Assembly (NCBI GenBank): GCA_964019135.1
Contig: OZ025263.1
Coordinates: forward strand, 38,046,133-38,110,132
From: Arenicola marina
Lineage: Eukaryota > Annelida > Polychaeta > Arenicolidae
DNA length: 64,000 nt
Reading direction: 5' to 3'
Numbering within the stretch: the stretch's first letter is position 1; each line of letters begins with the position of its first letter. The position numbers were made by a program, and so were the translations under genes. Below are positions 36,993-52,400 of the stretch, piece after piece. The notes below the pieces were generated by a model, which saw only the letters and a list, made by a program, of their open reading frames with translations, ran no database searches and was not told the DNA's origin.

Positions 36993-39900
36993 GGCACTCC
37001 CATCCGTATCCCTTCTCCTCTCATCTCCTTCCCCATTGCCCAATAAACCTGGCACTCCCATCCGTACCCCTTCTCCTCTCATCTCCTTCCCCATTGCTCC
37101 CTAACCTGTCACTCCCATCCGTACCCCTTCTCCTCTCATCTCCTTCCCCATTACCCCCTAACCTGTCACTCCCATCCGTACCCCTTCTTCTCTCATCTCC
37201 TTCCACATTGCCCCCTAACCTGGCACTCCCATCCGTAGCCCTTCGCCTCTCATCTCCTTCCCCATTGCCCCCTAATCTGGCACTCCCATCCGTACCCCTT
37301 CTCCTCTCATGTCCTTCCCCATTGCCCCCTAACCTGGCACTCCCATCCGTACACCTTCTCCTCTCATCTCCTTCCCTATTGCCCCCTAACCTGTCACTCC
37401 CATCCGTACCCCTTCTCCTCTCATCTCCTTCCCCATTGCCCCCTAACCTGGCACTCCCATCCGTAGCCCTTCGCCTCTCATTTCCTTCCCCATTGCCCCC
37501 TAATCTAGCACTCCCATGCGTACCCCTTCTCCTCTCATCTCCTTCCCCATTGCCCCCTAGCCTGGCACTCCCATCCGTACCCCTTTTCCTCTCATCCCCT
37601 TCCCCATTGCCCCCTAACCTGGCACTCCCATCCGTACCCCTTCTCCTGTCATCTCCTTCCCCATTGCCCCCTAGCCTGGCACTCCCATCCGTACCCCTTT
37701 TCCTCTCATCCCCTTCCCCATTGCCCCCTAACCTGGCACTCCCATCCGTACCCCTTCTCCTCTCATCTCCTTCCCCATTGCCCCCTAATCTGGCACTCCC
37801 ATCCGTAGCCCTTCGCCTCTCATTTCCTTCCCCATTGCCCCCTAATCTAGCACTCCCATGCGTACCCCTTCTCCTCTCATCTCCTTCCCCATTGCCCCCT
37901 AGCCTGGCACTCCCATCCGTACCCCTTTTCCTCTCATCCCCTTCCCCATTGCCCCCTAACCTGGGACTCCCATCCATACACCTTCTCCTCTCATCTCCTT
38001 CCCCATTGCCCCCTAACCTGTCACTCCCATCCGTACCCCTTCTCCTCTCATCCCCTTCCCCATTGCCCCCTAACCTGGCACTCCCATCCGTACCCCTTCT
38101 CCTGTCATCTCCTTCCCCATTGCCCCCAAACCTGGCACTCCCATTAGTATCCCTTCTCCTCTCATCTCCTTCCCCATTGCCCCCTAGCCTGGCACTCCCA
38201 TCCGTACCCCTTTTCCTCTCATCCCCTTCCCCATTGCCCCCTAACCTGGGACTCCCATCCGTACTCCTTCTCCTCTCATCTCCTTCCCCATTGCCCCCTA
38301 GCCTGGCACTCCCATCCGTACCCCTTTTCCTCTCATTCCCTTCTCCATTGCCCCCTCACCTGGCACTCCCATCCGTACCCCTTCTCCTCTCATCTCCTTC
38401 CCCATTGCCCCCTAACCTGTCACTCCCATCCGTAACCCTTCTCCTCTCATCTCCTTCCCCATTGCCCCCTAACCTGGCACTCCCATCCGTACCCCTTCTC
38501 CTCTCATCTCCTTCCACATTGCCCCCTAACCTGTCACTCCCATCCGTACCCGTTCTCCTCTCATCTCCTTCCCCATTGCCCCCTAACCTGTCACTCCCAT
38601 CCGTACCCCTTGTGCTCTCATTTCCTTCCCCATTGCCCAATAAACCTGGCACTCCCATCCGTACCCCATTCTCCTCTCATCTCCTTCCCCATTGCCTCCT
38701 AACCCGGCACTCCCATCCGTACCCCTTCTCCTCTCATCTCCTTCCCCATTGCCCCCTAACCTGGCACTCCCATCCGTAGCCCTTCGCCTCTCATCTCCTT
38801 CCCCATTGCCCCCTAATCTGGCACTCCCATCCGTACCCCTTCTCCTCTCATCTCCTTCCCCATTGCCCCCTAACCTGGCACTCCCATCCGTACCCCTTCT
38901 CCTCTCATCTCCTTCCCCATTGCCCCCTAACCTGTCACTCCCATCCGTACCCCTTCTCCTCTCATCTCCTTCCCCATTGCCCCCTAACCTGGCACTCCCA
39001 TCCGTAGCCCTTCGCCTCTCATCTCCTTCCCCATTGCCCCCTAATCTGGCACTCCCATCCGTACCCCTTCTCCTCTCATCTCCTTCCCCATTGCCCCCTA
39101 GCCTGGCACTCCCATCCGTACCCCTTCTCGCCTCATCTCCTTCCCCATTGCCCACTAACCTGTCACTCCCATCGTACCTCTTCTCCCCTCATGTCCTTAC
39201 CTATTTGCCCCTAACCTGGTACTCCCATCCGTACCCCTTCTCCTCTCATCTCCTTCCCCATTGCCCCCTAACCTGGCACTCCCATCCGCACCCCTTCTCC
39301 TCTCATCTTCCCCACTGCCCCCTAAACTGGCACTCCCATCCGCACACCTTCTCCTCTCATCTCCTTCCCCATTGCCCCCTAACCTGGCACTCCCATCCGT
39401 ACCCCTTCTCCTCTCATCTCCTTCCACATTGCCCCCTAACCTGGCACTCCCATCCGTACCCCTTCTCCTCTTATCTCCTTCCCCATTGCCCCCTAACCTG
39501 TCACTCCCATCCGTACCCCTTCTCCTCTCATCTCCTTCCCCATTGCCCCCTAACCTGGCACTCCCATCCGTAGCCCTTCGCCTCTCATCTCCTTCCCCAT
39601 TGCCCCCTAATCTGGCACTCCCATCCGTACCCCTTCTCCTCTCATCTCCTTCCCCATTGCCCCCTAACCTGGCACTCCCATCCGTACCCCTTCTCCTCTC
39701 ATCTCCTTCCCCATTGCCCCCTAACCTGTTACTCCCATCCGTACCCCTTCTCCTCTCATCTCCTTCCCCATTGCCCCCTAACCTGGCACTCCCATCCGTA
39801 GCCCTTCGCCTCTCATCTCCTTCCCCATTGCCCCCTAACCTGTCACTCCCATCCGTACCCCTTCTCCCCTCATCTCCTTACCCATTGCCCCCTAACCTGT

Positions 39901-42900
39901 CACTACCATCCGTACCCCTTCTCCCCTCATGTCCTTACCTATTTGCCCCTAACCTGGTACTCCCATCCGTACCCCTTCTCCTCTCATCTAATTCCCCATT
40001 GCCCCCTAACCTGGCGCTCCCATCCGTACCCCTTCTCCTCTCATCTCCTTCCCCATTGCCCCCTAACCTGTCACTCCCATCCGTACCCCTTCTCCCCTCA
40101 TCTCCTTACCCATTGCCCCCTAACCTGTCACTACCATCCGTACCCCTTCTCCCCTCATGTCCTTACCTATTTGCCCCTAACCTGGTACTCCCATCCGTAC
40201 CCCTTCTCCTCTCATCTAATTCCCCATTGCCCCCTAACCTGGCGCTCCCATCCGTACCCCTTCTCCTCTCATCTCCTTCCCCATTGCCCCTAACCTGGCA
40301 CTCCCATCCGTACCCTTTCTCGTCTCATCTCCTTCCCCATTGCCCCCTAACCTGTCACTCCCATCCGTACCCCTTCTCCTCTCATCTCCTACCCCATTGC
40401 CCCCTAACCAGTCACTCCCATCCGTACCCCTTCTCCTCTCATCTCCTTCCCCATTGCCCCCTAACCTGGCACTCCCATCCGTACCCCTTCTCCTCTCATC
40501 TCCTTCCCCATTACCCCCTAACCTGTCACTCCCATCCGTAACCCTTCTCCTCTCATCTCCTTCCACATTGCCCTCTAAGCTGGCACTCCCATCCGTACCC
40601 CTTCTCCTCCCATCTCCTTCCCCATTGCCCACTAACCTGTCACTCCCATCCGTACCCCTTCTCCCCTCATCTCCTTACCCATTGCCCCCTAACCTGTCAC
40701 TACCATCCGTACCCCTTCTCCCCTCATCTCCTTCCCCATTTCCCCCTAACCTGTCACTCCCATCCGTACCCCTTCTCCTCTCATCTCCTTCCCCATTGCC
40801 CCCTAACCTGGCACTCCCATCCGTACCCCTTTTTCTCTAATCTCCTTCCCCATTGCCCCCTAACCTGGCACTCCCATCCGTACCCCTTCTCTCCTCATCT
40901 CCTTCCCCATTACCCACTAACCTGGCACTCCCATCCGTACCCCTTCTCCCCTCATCTCCTTCCCCATTGTCCCCTAACCTGGCACTCCCATCCGTACCCC
41001 TTCTCCTCTCATCTCCTTCCCCATTGCCCCCTAACCTGGCACTCCCATCCGTACCCCTTCTCCCCTCATCTCCTTCCCCATTACCCCCTAACCTGGCACT
41101 CCCATCCGTACCCCTTCTCCCCTCATCTCCTTCCCCATTGTCCCCTAACCTGGCACTCCCATCCGTACCCCTTCTCCCCTCATCTCCTTCCCCATTATCC
41201 CCTAACCTGGCACTCCCATCCGTACCCCTTCTCCCCTCATCTCCTTCCCCATTACCCCCTAACCTGGCACTCCCATCCGTACCCCTTCTCCCCTCATCTC
41301 CTTCCCCATTGTCCCCTAACCTGGCACTCCCATCCGTACCCCTTCTCCTCTCATCTCCTTCCCCATTGCCCCCTAACCTGGCACTCCCATCCGTACCCCT
41401 TCTCCCCTCATCTCCTTCTCCATTACCCCCTAACCTGGCACTCCCATCCGTACCCCTTCTCCCCTCATCTCCTTCCCCATTGCCCCCTAACCTGTCACTC
41501 CCATCCGTACCCCTACTCCTCTCATCTCCTTCCTCATTGCCCCCTAACCTGGCACTCCCATCCGTACCCCTTCTCCTCTCATCTCCTTCCCCATTGCCCC
41601 CTAACCTGTCACTCCCATCCGTACCCCTTCTCCCCTCATCTCCTTCCCCATTGCCCCTTAACCTGTCACTCCCATCCGTACCCCTTCTCCTCCCATCTCC
41701 TGCCCCATTGCCCACTAACCTGTCACTCCCATCCGTACCCCTTTGTCCTCTCATCTCCTTCCCCATTGCCCCCTAACCTGGCACTCCCATCCGTACCCCT
41801 TCTCCTCTCATCTCCTTCCACATTGCCCACTAACCTGTCACTCCCATCCGTACCCCTTCTCCTCTTATCTCCTTCCCCATTGCCCCCTAACCTGTCACTC
41901 CCATCCGTATCCCTTCTCCTCTCATCTCCTTCCCCATTGCCCAATAAACCTGGCACTCCCATCCGTACCCCTTCTCCTCTCATCTCCTTCCCCATTGCTC
42001 CCTAACCTGTCACTCCCATCCGTACCCCTTCTCCTCTCATCTCCTTCCCCATTACCCCCTAACCTGTCACTCCCATCCGTACCCCTTCTTCTCTCATCTC
42101 CTTCCACATTGCCCCCTAACCTGGCACTCCCATCCGTAGCCCTTCGCCTCTCATCTCCTTCCCCATTGCCCCCTAATCTGGCACTCCCATCCGTACCCCT
42201 TCTCCTCTCATGTCCTTCCCCATTGCCCCCTAACCTGGCACTCCCATCCGTACACCTTCTCCTCTCATCTCCTTCCCTATTGCCCCCTAACCTGTCACTC
42301 CCATCCGTACCCCTTCTCCTCTCATCTCCTTCCCCATTGCCCCCTAACCTGGCACTCCCATCCGTAGCCCTTCGCCTCTCATTTCCTTCCCCATTGCCCC
42401 CTAATCTAGCACTCCCATGCGTACCCCTTCTCCTCTCATCTCCTTCCCCATTGCCCCCTAGCCTGGCACTCCCATCCGTACCCCTTTTCCTCTCATCCCC
42501 TTCCCCATTGCCCCCTAACCTGGCACTCCCATCCGTACCCCTTCTCCTGTCATCTCCTTCCCCATTGCCCCCTAGCCTGGCACTCCCATCCGTACCCCTT
42601 TTCCTCTCATCCCCTTCCCCATTGCCCCCTAACCTGGCACTCCCATCCGTACCCCTTCTCCTCTCATCTCCTTCCCCATTGCCCCCTAATCTGGCACTCC
42701 CATCCGTAGCCCTTCGCCTCTCATTTCCTTCCCCATTGCCCCCTAATCTAGCACTCCCATGCGTACCCCTTCTCCTCTCATCTCCTTCCCCATTGCCCCC
42801 TAGCCTGGCACTCCCATCCGTACCCCTTTTCCTCTCATCCCCTTCCCCATTGCCCCCTAACCTGGGACTCCCATCCATACACCTTCTCCTCTCATCTCCT

Positions 42901-45900
42901 TCCCCATTGCCCCCTAACCTGTCACTCCCATCCGTACCCCTTCTCCTCTCATCCCCTTCCCCATTGCCCCCTAACCTGGCACTCCCATCCGTACCCCTTC
43001 TCCTGTCATCTCCTTCCCCATTGCCCCCAAACCTGGCACTCCCATTAGTATCCCTTCTCCTCTCATCTCCTTCCCCATTGCCCCCTAGCCTGGCACTCCC
43101 ATCCGTACCCCTTTTCCTCTCATCCCCTTCCCCATTGCCCCCTAACCTGGGACTCCCATCCGTACTCCTTCTCCTCTCATCTCCTTCCCCATTGCCCCCT
43201 AGCCTGGCACTCCCATCCGTACCCCTTTTCCTCTCATTCCCTTCTCCATTGCCCCCTCACCTGGCACTCCCATCCGTACCCCTTCTCCTCTCATCTCCTT
43301 CCCCATTGCCCCCTAACCTGTCACTCCCATCCGTAACCCTTCTCCTCTCATCTCCTTCCCCATTGCCCCCTAACCTGGCACTCCCATCCGTACCCCTTCT
43401 CCTCTCATCTCCTTCCACATTGCCCCCTAACCTGTCACTCCCATCCGTACCCGTTCTCCTCTCATCTCCTTCCCCATTGCCCCCTAACCTGTCACTCCCA
43501 TCCGTACCCCTTGTGCTCTCATTTCCTTCCCCATTGCCCAATAAACCTGGCACTCCCATCCGTACCCCATTCTCCTCTCATCTCCTTCCCCATTGCCTCC
43601 TAACCCGGCACTCCCATCCGTACCCCTTCTCCTCTCATCTCCTTCCCCATTGCCCCCTAACCTGGCACTCCCATCCGTAGCCCTTCGCCTCTCATCTCCT
43701 TCCCCATTGCCCCCTAATCTGGCACTCCCATCCGTACCCCTTCTCCTCTCATCTCCTTCCCCATTGCCCCCTAACCTGGCACTCCCATCCGTACCCCTTC
43801 TCCTCTCATCTCCTTCCCCATTGCCCCCTAACCTGTCACTCCCATCCGTACCCCTTCTCCTCTCATCTCCTTCCCCATTGCCCCCTAACCTGGCACTCCC
43901 ATCCGTAGCCCTTCGCCTCTCATCTCCTTCCCCATTGCCCCCTAATCTGGCACTCCCATCCGTACCCCTTCTCCTCTCATCTCCTTCCCCATTGCCCCCT
44001 AGCCTGGCACTCCCATCCGTACCCCTTCTCGCCTCATCTCCTTCCCCATTGCCCACTAACCTGTCACTCCCATCGTACCTCTTCTCCCCTCATGTCCTTA
44101 CCTATTTGCCCCTAACCTGGTACTCCCATCCGTACCCCTTCTCCTCTCATCTCCTTCCCCATTGCCCCCTAACCTGGCACTCCCATCCGCACCCCTTCTC
44201 CTCTCATCTTCCCCACTGCCCCCTAAACTGGCACTCCCATCCGCACACCTTCTCCTCTCATCTCCTTCCCCATTGCCCCCTAACCTGGCACTCCCATCCG
44301 TACCCCTTCTCCTCTCATCTCCTTCCACATTGCCCCCTAACCTGGCACTCCCATCCGTACCCCTTCTCCTCTTATCTCCTTCCCCATTGCCCCCTAACCT
44401 GTCACTCCCATCCGTACCCCTTCTCCTCTCATCTCCTTCCCCATTGCCCCCTAACCTGGCACTCCCATCCGTAGCCCTTCGCCTCTCATCTCCTTCCCCA
44501 TTGCCCCCTAATCTGGCACTCCCATCCGTACCCCTTCTCCTCTCATCTCCTTCCCCATTGCCCCCTAACCTGGCACTCCCATCCGTACCCCTTCTCCTCT
44601 CATCTCCTTCCCCATTGCCCCCTAACCTGTTACTCCCATCCGTACCCCTTCTCCTCTCATCTCCTTCCCCATTGCCCCCTAACCTGGCACTCCCATCCGT
44701 AGCCCTTCGCCTCTCATCTCCTTCCCCATTGCCCCCTAACCTGTCACTCCCATCCGTACCCCTTCTCCCCTCATCTCCTTACCCATTGCCCCCTAACCTG
44801 TCACTACCATCCGTACCCCTTCTCCCCTCATGTCCTTACCTATTTGCCCCTAACCTGGTACTCCCATCCGTACCCCTTCTCCTCTCATCTAATTCCCCAT
44901 TGCCCCCTAACCTGGCGCTCCCATCCGTACCCCTTCTCCTCTCATCTCCTTCCCCATTGCCCCCTAACCTGTCACTCCCATCCGTACCCCTTCTCCCCTC
45001 ATCTCCTTACCCATTGCCCCCTAACCTGTCACTACCATCCGTACCCCTTCTCCCCTCATGTCCTTACCTATTTGCCCCTAACCTGGTACTCCCATCCGTA
45101 CCCCTTCTCCTCTCATCTAATTCCCCATTGCCCCCTAACCTGGCGCTCCCATCCGTACCCCTTCTCCTCTCATCTCCTTCCCCATTGCCCCTAACCTGGC
45201 ACTCCCATCCGTACCCTTTCTCGTCTCATCTCCTTCCCCATTGCCCCCTAACCTGTCACTCCCATCCGTACCCCTTCTCCTCTCATCTCCTACCCCATTG
45301 CCCCCTAACCAGTCACTCCCATCCGTACCCCTTCTCCTCTCATCTCCTTCCCCATTGCCCCCTAACCTGGCACTCCCATCCGTACCCCTTCTCCTCTCAT
45401 CTCCTTCCCCATTACCCCCTAACCTGTCACTCCCATCCGTAACCCTTCTCCTCTCATCTCCTTCCACATTGCCCTCTAAGCTGGCACTCCCATCCGTACC
45501 CCTTCTCCTCCCATCTCCTTCCCCATTGCCCACTAACCTGTCACTCCCACCCGTACCCCTTCTCCCCTCATCTCCTTACCCATTGCCCCCTAACCTGTCA
45601 CTACCATCCGTACCCCTTCTCCCCTCATCTCCTTCCCCATTTCCCCCTAACCTGTCACTCCCATCCGTACCCCTTCTCCTCTCATCTCCTTCCCCATTGC
45701 CCCCTAACCTGGCACTCCCATCCGTACCCCTTTTTCTCTAATCTCCTTCCCCATTGCCCCCTAACCTGGCACTCCCATCCGTACCCCTTCTCTCCTCATC
45801 TCCTTCCCCATTACCCACTAACCTGGCACTCCCATCCGTACCCCTTCTCCCCTCATCTCCTTCCCCATTGTCCCCTAACCTGGCACTCCCATCCGTACCC

Positions 45901-46449
45901 CTTCTCCTCTCATCTCCTTCCCCATTGCCCCCTAACCTGGCACTCCCATCCGTACCCCTTCTCCCCTCATCTCCTTCCCCATTACCCCCTAACCTGGCAC
46001 TCCCATCCGTACCCCTTCTCCCCTCATCTCCTTCCCCATTGTCCCCTAACCTGGCACTCCCATCCGTACCCCTTCTCCCCTCATCTCCTTCCCCATTATC
46101 CCCTAACCTGGCACTCCCATCCGTACCCCTTCTCCCCTCATCTCCTTCCCCATTACCCCCTAACCTGGCACTCCCATCCGTACCCCTTCTCCCCTCATCT
46201 CCTTCCCCATTGTCCCCTAACCTGGCACTCCCATCCGTACCCCTTCTCCTCTCATCTCCTTCCCCATTGCCCCCTAACCTGGCACTCCCATCCGTACCCC
46301 TTCTCCCCTCATCTCCTTCTCCATTACCCCCTAACCTGGCACTCCCATCCGTACCCCTTCTCCCCTCATCTCCTTCCCCATTGCCCCCTAACCTGTCACT
46401 CCCATCCGTACCCCTACTCCTCTCATCTCCTTCCTCATTGCCCCCTAAC
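36993..46449. repeat. Higher-order repeat at offset 4,901 (two copies)
   Basis: About 36993-41548 recurs at about 41894-46449 (86 units minus 1 bp). Immediately upstream the offset is 4,787, so the second copy has gained two units near 41780-41893. Shared markers include the AATAAA units at 37042/41943 and 38639/43540, the short unit CTCCCATCGTACC (near 39167/44068) and CTCATCTTCCCCACTG (near 39303/44204). One difference is CTCCCACCCG near 45543 versus CTCCCATCCG. Confidence 0.87.
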
Positions 46450-49400
46450 CTGGCACTCCCAGCCGTACCCCTTCTCCTCTCATCTCCTTCCCCATTACCC
46501 CCTAACCTGGCACTCCCATCCGTACCCCTTCTCCTCTCATCTCCTTCCCCATTGCCCCCTAACCTGGCACTCCCATCCGTACACCTTCTCCTCTCATCTC
46601 CTTCCCCATTGCCCCCTAACCTGGCACTCCCATCCGTACCCCTTCTCCTCTCATCTCCTTCCCCATTGCCCCCTAACCTGGCACTCCCATCCGTACCCCT
46701 TCTCTTCTCATCTCCTTCCCCATTGCCCCCTAACGTGGCACCCCCATCCGTACCCCTTCTCTTCTCATCTCCTTCCCCATTGCCCCCTAACCTGGCACTC
46801 CCATCCGTACCCCTTCTCCTCTCATCTCCTTCCCCATTACCCCCTAACCTGGCACTCCCATCCGTACCCCTTCTCTCCTCATCTCCTTACCCATTGCCCC
46901 CTTACCTGTCACTCCCATCCGTACCCCTTCTCCTCTTATCTCCTTCCCCATTGCCCCCTAACCTGTCACTCCCATCCGTACCCCTTCTCCTCTCATCTCC
47001 TTCCACATTGCCCCCTAACCTGGCACTCCCATCCGTACCCCTTCTCCTCTCATCTCCTTCCTCATTGCCCCCTAACCTGGCACTCCCATCCGTACCCCTT
47101 CCCCTCTCATCTCCTTCCCCATTACCCCCTAACCTGGCACTCCCATCCGTACCCCTTCTCCTCTCATCTCCTTCCCCATTGCCCCCTAACCTGGCACTCC
47201 CATCCGTACCCCTTCTCCTTCCATCTCCTTCCCTATTGCCCACTAACCTGTCACTCCCATCCGTACCCCTTCTCCTCTCATCTCCTTCCCCATTGCCCAA
47301 TAAACCTGGCACTCCCATCCGTATCCCATTCTCCTCTCATCTCCTTCCCCATTGCCTCCTAACCCGGCACTCCCAACCGTACCCCTTCTACTCTCATCTC
47401 CTTCCCCATTGCGCCCTAACCTGTCACTCCCATCCGTACCCCTTCTTTTCTCATCTCCTTCCCCATTGCCCCCTAACCTGTCACTCCCATCCGTAACTTT
47501 TCTCCCCTCATCTCCTTCCCCATTGCCCCCTAACCTGGCACTCCCATCCGTACCGCTTCTCCTCCCATCTTCTTCCCCATTGCCCACTAACCTGTCACTC
47601 CCATCAGTACCCCTTCTCCCCTCATCTCCTTACCCATTGCCCCCTAACCTGTCACTACCATTTGTACCCCCTCTCCCCTCATCTCCTTCCCCATTTCCCC
47701 CTAACCTGTCTCTCCCATCCGTACCCCTTCTCCTCTCATCTCCTTCCCCATTGCCCCCTAACCTGGCACTCCCATCCGTACCCCTTTTCCTCTAATCTCC
47801 TTCCCCATTGCCCCCTAACCTGGCACTCCAATCCGTACTCTTTCTCTCCTCATCTCCTTCCCCATTACCCCCTAACCTGTCACTCCCATCCGTACCCCTT
47901 CTCCCCTCATCTCCTTCCCCATTGTCCCCTAACCTGGCACTCCCATCCGTACCCCTTCTCCTCTCATCTCCTTCCCCATTGCCCCCTAACCTGGCACTCC
48001 CATCCGTACCCCTTCTCCTCTCATCTCCTTCCCCATTGCCCCCTAACCTGGCACTCCCATCCGTACTCTTTCTCTCCTCATCTCCTTCCCCATTACCCCC
48101 TAACCTGTCACTCCCATCCGTACCCCTTCTCCCCTCATCTCCTTCCCCATTGTCCCCTAACCTGGCACTCCCATCCGTACCCCTTCTCCTCTCATCTCCT
48201 TCCCCATTGCCCCCTAACCTGGCACTCCCATCCGTACCCCTTCTCCTCTCATCTCCTTCCCCATTACCCCCTAACCTGGCACTTCCATCCGTACCCCTTC
48301 TCCTCTCATCTCCTTCCCCATTGCCCCCTAACCTGGCACCCCCATCCATACCCCTTCTCTTCTCATCTCCTTCCCCATTGCCCCCTAACCTGGCACTCCC
48401 ATCCGTACCCCTTCTCCTCTCATCTCCTTCCCCATTGCCCCCTAACCTGTCACTCCCATCCGTACCCCTTCTCCTCTCATCTCCTTCCCCATTGCCCCCT
48501 AACCTGGCACTCCCATCCGTACTCTTTCTCTCCTCATCTCCTTCCCCATTACCCCCTAACCTGTCACTCCCATCCGTACCCCTTCTCCCCTCATCTCCTT
48601 CCCCATTGTCCCCTAACCTGGCACTCCCATCCGTACCCCTTCTCCTCTCATCTCCTTCCCCATTGCCCCCTAACCTGTCACTCCCATCCGTACCCCTTCT
48701 CCCCTCATCTCCTTCCCCATTGCCCCCTAACCTGGCACTCCCATCCGTACCCCTTCTCCTCTCATCTCCTTCCCCATTGCCCCCTAACCTGTCACTCCCA
48801 TCCGTACCCCTTCTCCTCTCATCTCCTTCCCCATTACCCCCTAACCTGGCACTTCCATCCGTACCCCTTCTCCTCTCATCTCCTTCCCCATTGCCCCCTA
48901 ACCTGGCACCCCCATCCGTACCCCTTCTCTTCTCATCTCCTTCCCCATTGCCCCCTAACCTGGCACTCCCATCCGTACCCTTTCTCCTCTCATCTCCTTC
49001 CTCATTGCCCCCTAACCTGGCACTCCCATCCGTACCCCTTCTCCTCTCATCTCCTTCCCCATTGCCCCCTAACCTGGCACCCCCATCCGTACCCCCGTTC
49101 TCCTCTCATCTCCTTCCCCATTGCCCCCTAACCTGGCACCCCCATCCGTACCCCTTCTCTTCTCATCTCCTTCCCCATTACCCCCTAACCTGTCACTCCC
49201 ATCCGTACCCCTTCTCCCCTCATCTCCTTCCCCATTACCCCCTAACCTGTCACTCCCATCCGTACCCCTTCTCCCCTCATCTCCTTCCCCATTGCCCCCT
49301 AACCTGTCACTCCCATCCGTACCCCTTCTCCTCTCATCTCCTTCCTCATTGCCCCCTAACCTGGCACTCCCATCCGTACCCCTTCTCCTCTCATCTCTTT

Positions 49401-52400
49401 CCCCATTGCCCCCTCACCTGGCACTCCCATCCGTACCCCTTCTCCTCTCATCTCCTTCCCCATTGCCCCCTAACCTGGCACCCCCATCCGTACCCCTTCT
49501 CTTCTCATCTCCTTCCCCATTGCCCCCTAACCTGGCACTCCCATCCGTACCCCTTCTCCTCTCATCTCCTTCCCCATTGCCCCCTAACCTGGCACTCCCA
49601 TCCGTACCCCTTCTCCTTCCATCTCCTTCCCCATTGCCCACTAACCTGTCACTCCCATCCGTACCCCTTCTCCTCTCATCTCCTTCCCCATTGCCCAATA
49701 AACCTGGCATTCCCATCCGTATCCCATTCTCCTCTCATCTCCTTCCCCATTGCCTCCTAACCCGGCACTCCCATCCGTACCCCTTCTACTCTCATCTCCT
49801 TCCCATTGCGTCCTAACCTGTCACTCCCATCCGTACCCCTTCTTCTCTCATCTCCTTCCCCATTGCCCCCTAACCAGTCACTCCCATCCGTACCTTTTCT
49901 CCCCTCATGTTCATCCCCATTGCCCCCTAACCTGGCACTCCCATCCGTACCCCTTCTCCTCTCATGTCCTTCCCCATTGCCCCCTAACCTGGCACCCCCA
50001 TCCGTACCCCTTCTCCTTCCATCTCCTTCCCCATTGCCCACTAACCTGTCACTCCCATCCGTACCCCTTCTCCTCTCATCTCCTTCCCCATTGCCCAATA
50101 AACCTGGCACTCCCATCCGTACCCCTTCTACTCTCATCTCCTTCCCCATTGCGCCCTAACCTGTCACTCCCATCCGTACCCATTCTCCTCTCATCTCCTT
50201 CCCCATTGCCTCCTAACCCGGCACTCCCATCCGTACCCCTTCTACTCTCATCGCCTTCCCCATTGCGCCCTAACCTGCCACTCCCATCCGTACCCTTTCT
50301 CCTCTCATCTCCTTCCCCATTTCCCCCTAACCTGGCACTCCCATCCGTACCCCTTCTCCTCTCATCTCCTTCCCCATTGCCCCCTAACCTGGCACTCCCA
50401 TCCGTACCCCTTCTCCTTCCATCTCCTTCTCCATTGCCCCCTAACCTGGCACTCCCATCCGTACCCCTTCTACTCTCATCTCCTTCCCCATTGCGCCCTA
50501 ACCTGTCACTCCCATCCGTACCCATTCTCCTCTCATCTCCTTCCCCATTGCCTCCTAACCCGGCACTCCCATCCGTACCCCTTCTACTCTCATCTCCTTC
50601 CCCATTGCGCCCTAACCTGTCACTCCCATCCGTACCCTTTCTCCTCTCATCTCCTTCCCCATTTCCCCCTAACCTGGCACTCCCATCCGTACCCCTTCTC
50701 TTCTCATCTCCTTCCCCATTTCCCCCTAACCTGGCACTCCCATCCGTACCCCTTCTCCTCTCATCTCCTTCCCCATGGCCCCCTAACCTGGCACTCCCAT
50801 CCGTACCCTTTCTCCTCTCATCTCCTTCCCCATTTCCCCCTAACCTGTCACTCCCATCCGTACCCCTTCTCCTCTCATCTCCTTCCCCATTGCCCCCTAA
50901 CCTGGCACTCCCATCCGTACCCCTTCTCCTCTCATCTCCTTCCCCATTTCCCCCTAACCTGTCACTCCCATCCGTACCCATTCTCCGCTCATCTCTTTCC
51001 CCATTGCCCCCTAACCTGGCACTCCCATCCGTACCCCTTCTCCTCTCATCTCCTTCCCCATTGCCCACTAACCTGTCACTCCAATCCGTACCTCTTCTTC
51101 TCTCATCTCCTTCCCCATTGCCCCCTAACCTGTCACTCCCATCCGTACCTCTTCTCCCCTCATGTCCTTAACTATTTGCCCCTAACCTGGTACTCCCATC
51201 CGTACCCCTTCTCTTCTCATCTCCTTCCCCATTGCCCCCTAACCTGGCACTCCCATCCGTACCCCTTCTCCTCTCACCTCCTTCCCAATTGCCCCCTAAC
51301 CTGGCACTCCCATCCGTACCCCTTCTCCTCTCATCTCTTTTCCCATTTCCTCCTAACCTGTCACTCCCATCCGTACCCCTTCTCTTCTCATCTCCTTCCC
51401 CATTGCCCCCTAACCTGGCACTCCCATCCGTACCACTTCTCCTCTCATCTCCTTCCCCATTGCCCCCTAACCTGTCACTCCCATCCGTACCCCTTCTCCC
51501 CTCATCTCCTTACCCATTGCCCCCTAAACTGTCACTCCCATCCGTACCCCTTCTCTCCTCATCGCCTTCCCCATTGCCCCCTAACCTGTCACTCCCATCC
51601 GTACCCCTTCTCCTCTCATCTCCTTCCCCATTGCCCCACAACCTGTCACTCCCATCCGTACCCCTTCTCCTCTCATCTCCTTCCCCATTGCCCCCTAACC
51701 TGTCACTCCCATCCGTACCCCTTCTCCCCTCATCTCCTTACCCATTGCCCCCTAACCTGTCACTCCCATCCGTACCCCTTCTCGCCTCATCGCCTTCCCC
51801 ATTGCCCCCTAACCTGTCACTCCCATCCGTACCCCTTCTCCTCTCATCTCCTTCCCCATTACCGCCTAACATGTCACTCCCATCCGTACCCCTTCTCCTC
51901 TCATCTCCTTCTCCATTGCCCCCTAACCTGTCACTCCCATCCGTACCCCTTCTCCTCTCATCTCCTTCCCCATTGCCCCCTAACCTGGCACTCCCATCCG
52001 TACCCCTTCTCCTCTCATCTCCTTCCCCATTGCCCCCTAACCTGTCACTCCCATCCGTACCCCTTCTACTCTTATCTCCTTCCCCATTGCCCCCTAATCT
52101 GGCGCTCCCATCCGTACCCCTTCTCCTCTCATCTCCTTCCCCATTGCCCCTTAGCCTGGCACTCCCATCCGTACCCCTTTTCCTCTCATCACCTTCGCCA
52201 TTGCCCCCTAACCTGGCACTCCCATCCGTACCCCTTCTCCCCTCATCTCCTTCCCCATTGCCCCCTAACCTGTCGCTCTCATCCGTACCCCTTCTCCTTT
52301 CATGTCCTTACCCATTTCCCCCTAACCTGGTACTCCCATGCGTACCCCTTCTCCTCTCATCTCCTTCCCAATTGCCCCCTAACCTGGCACTCCCATCCGT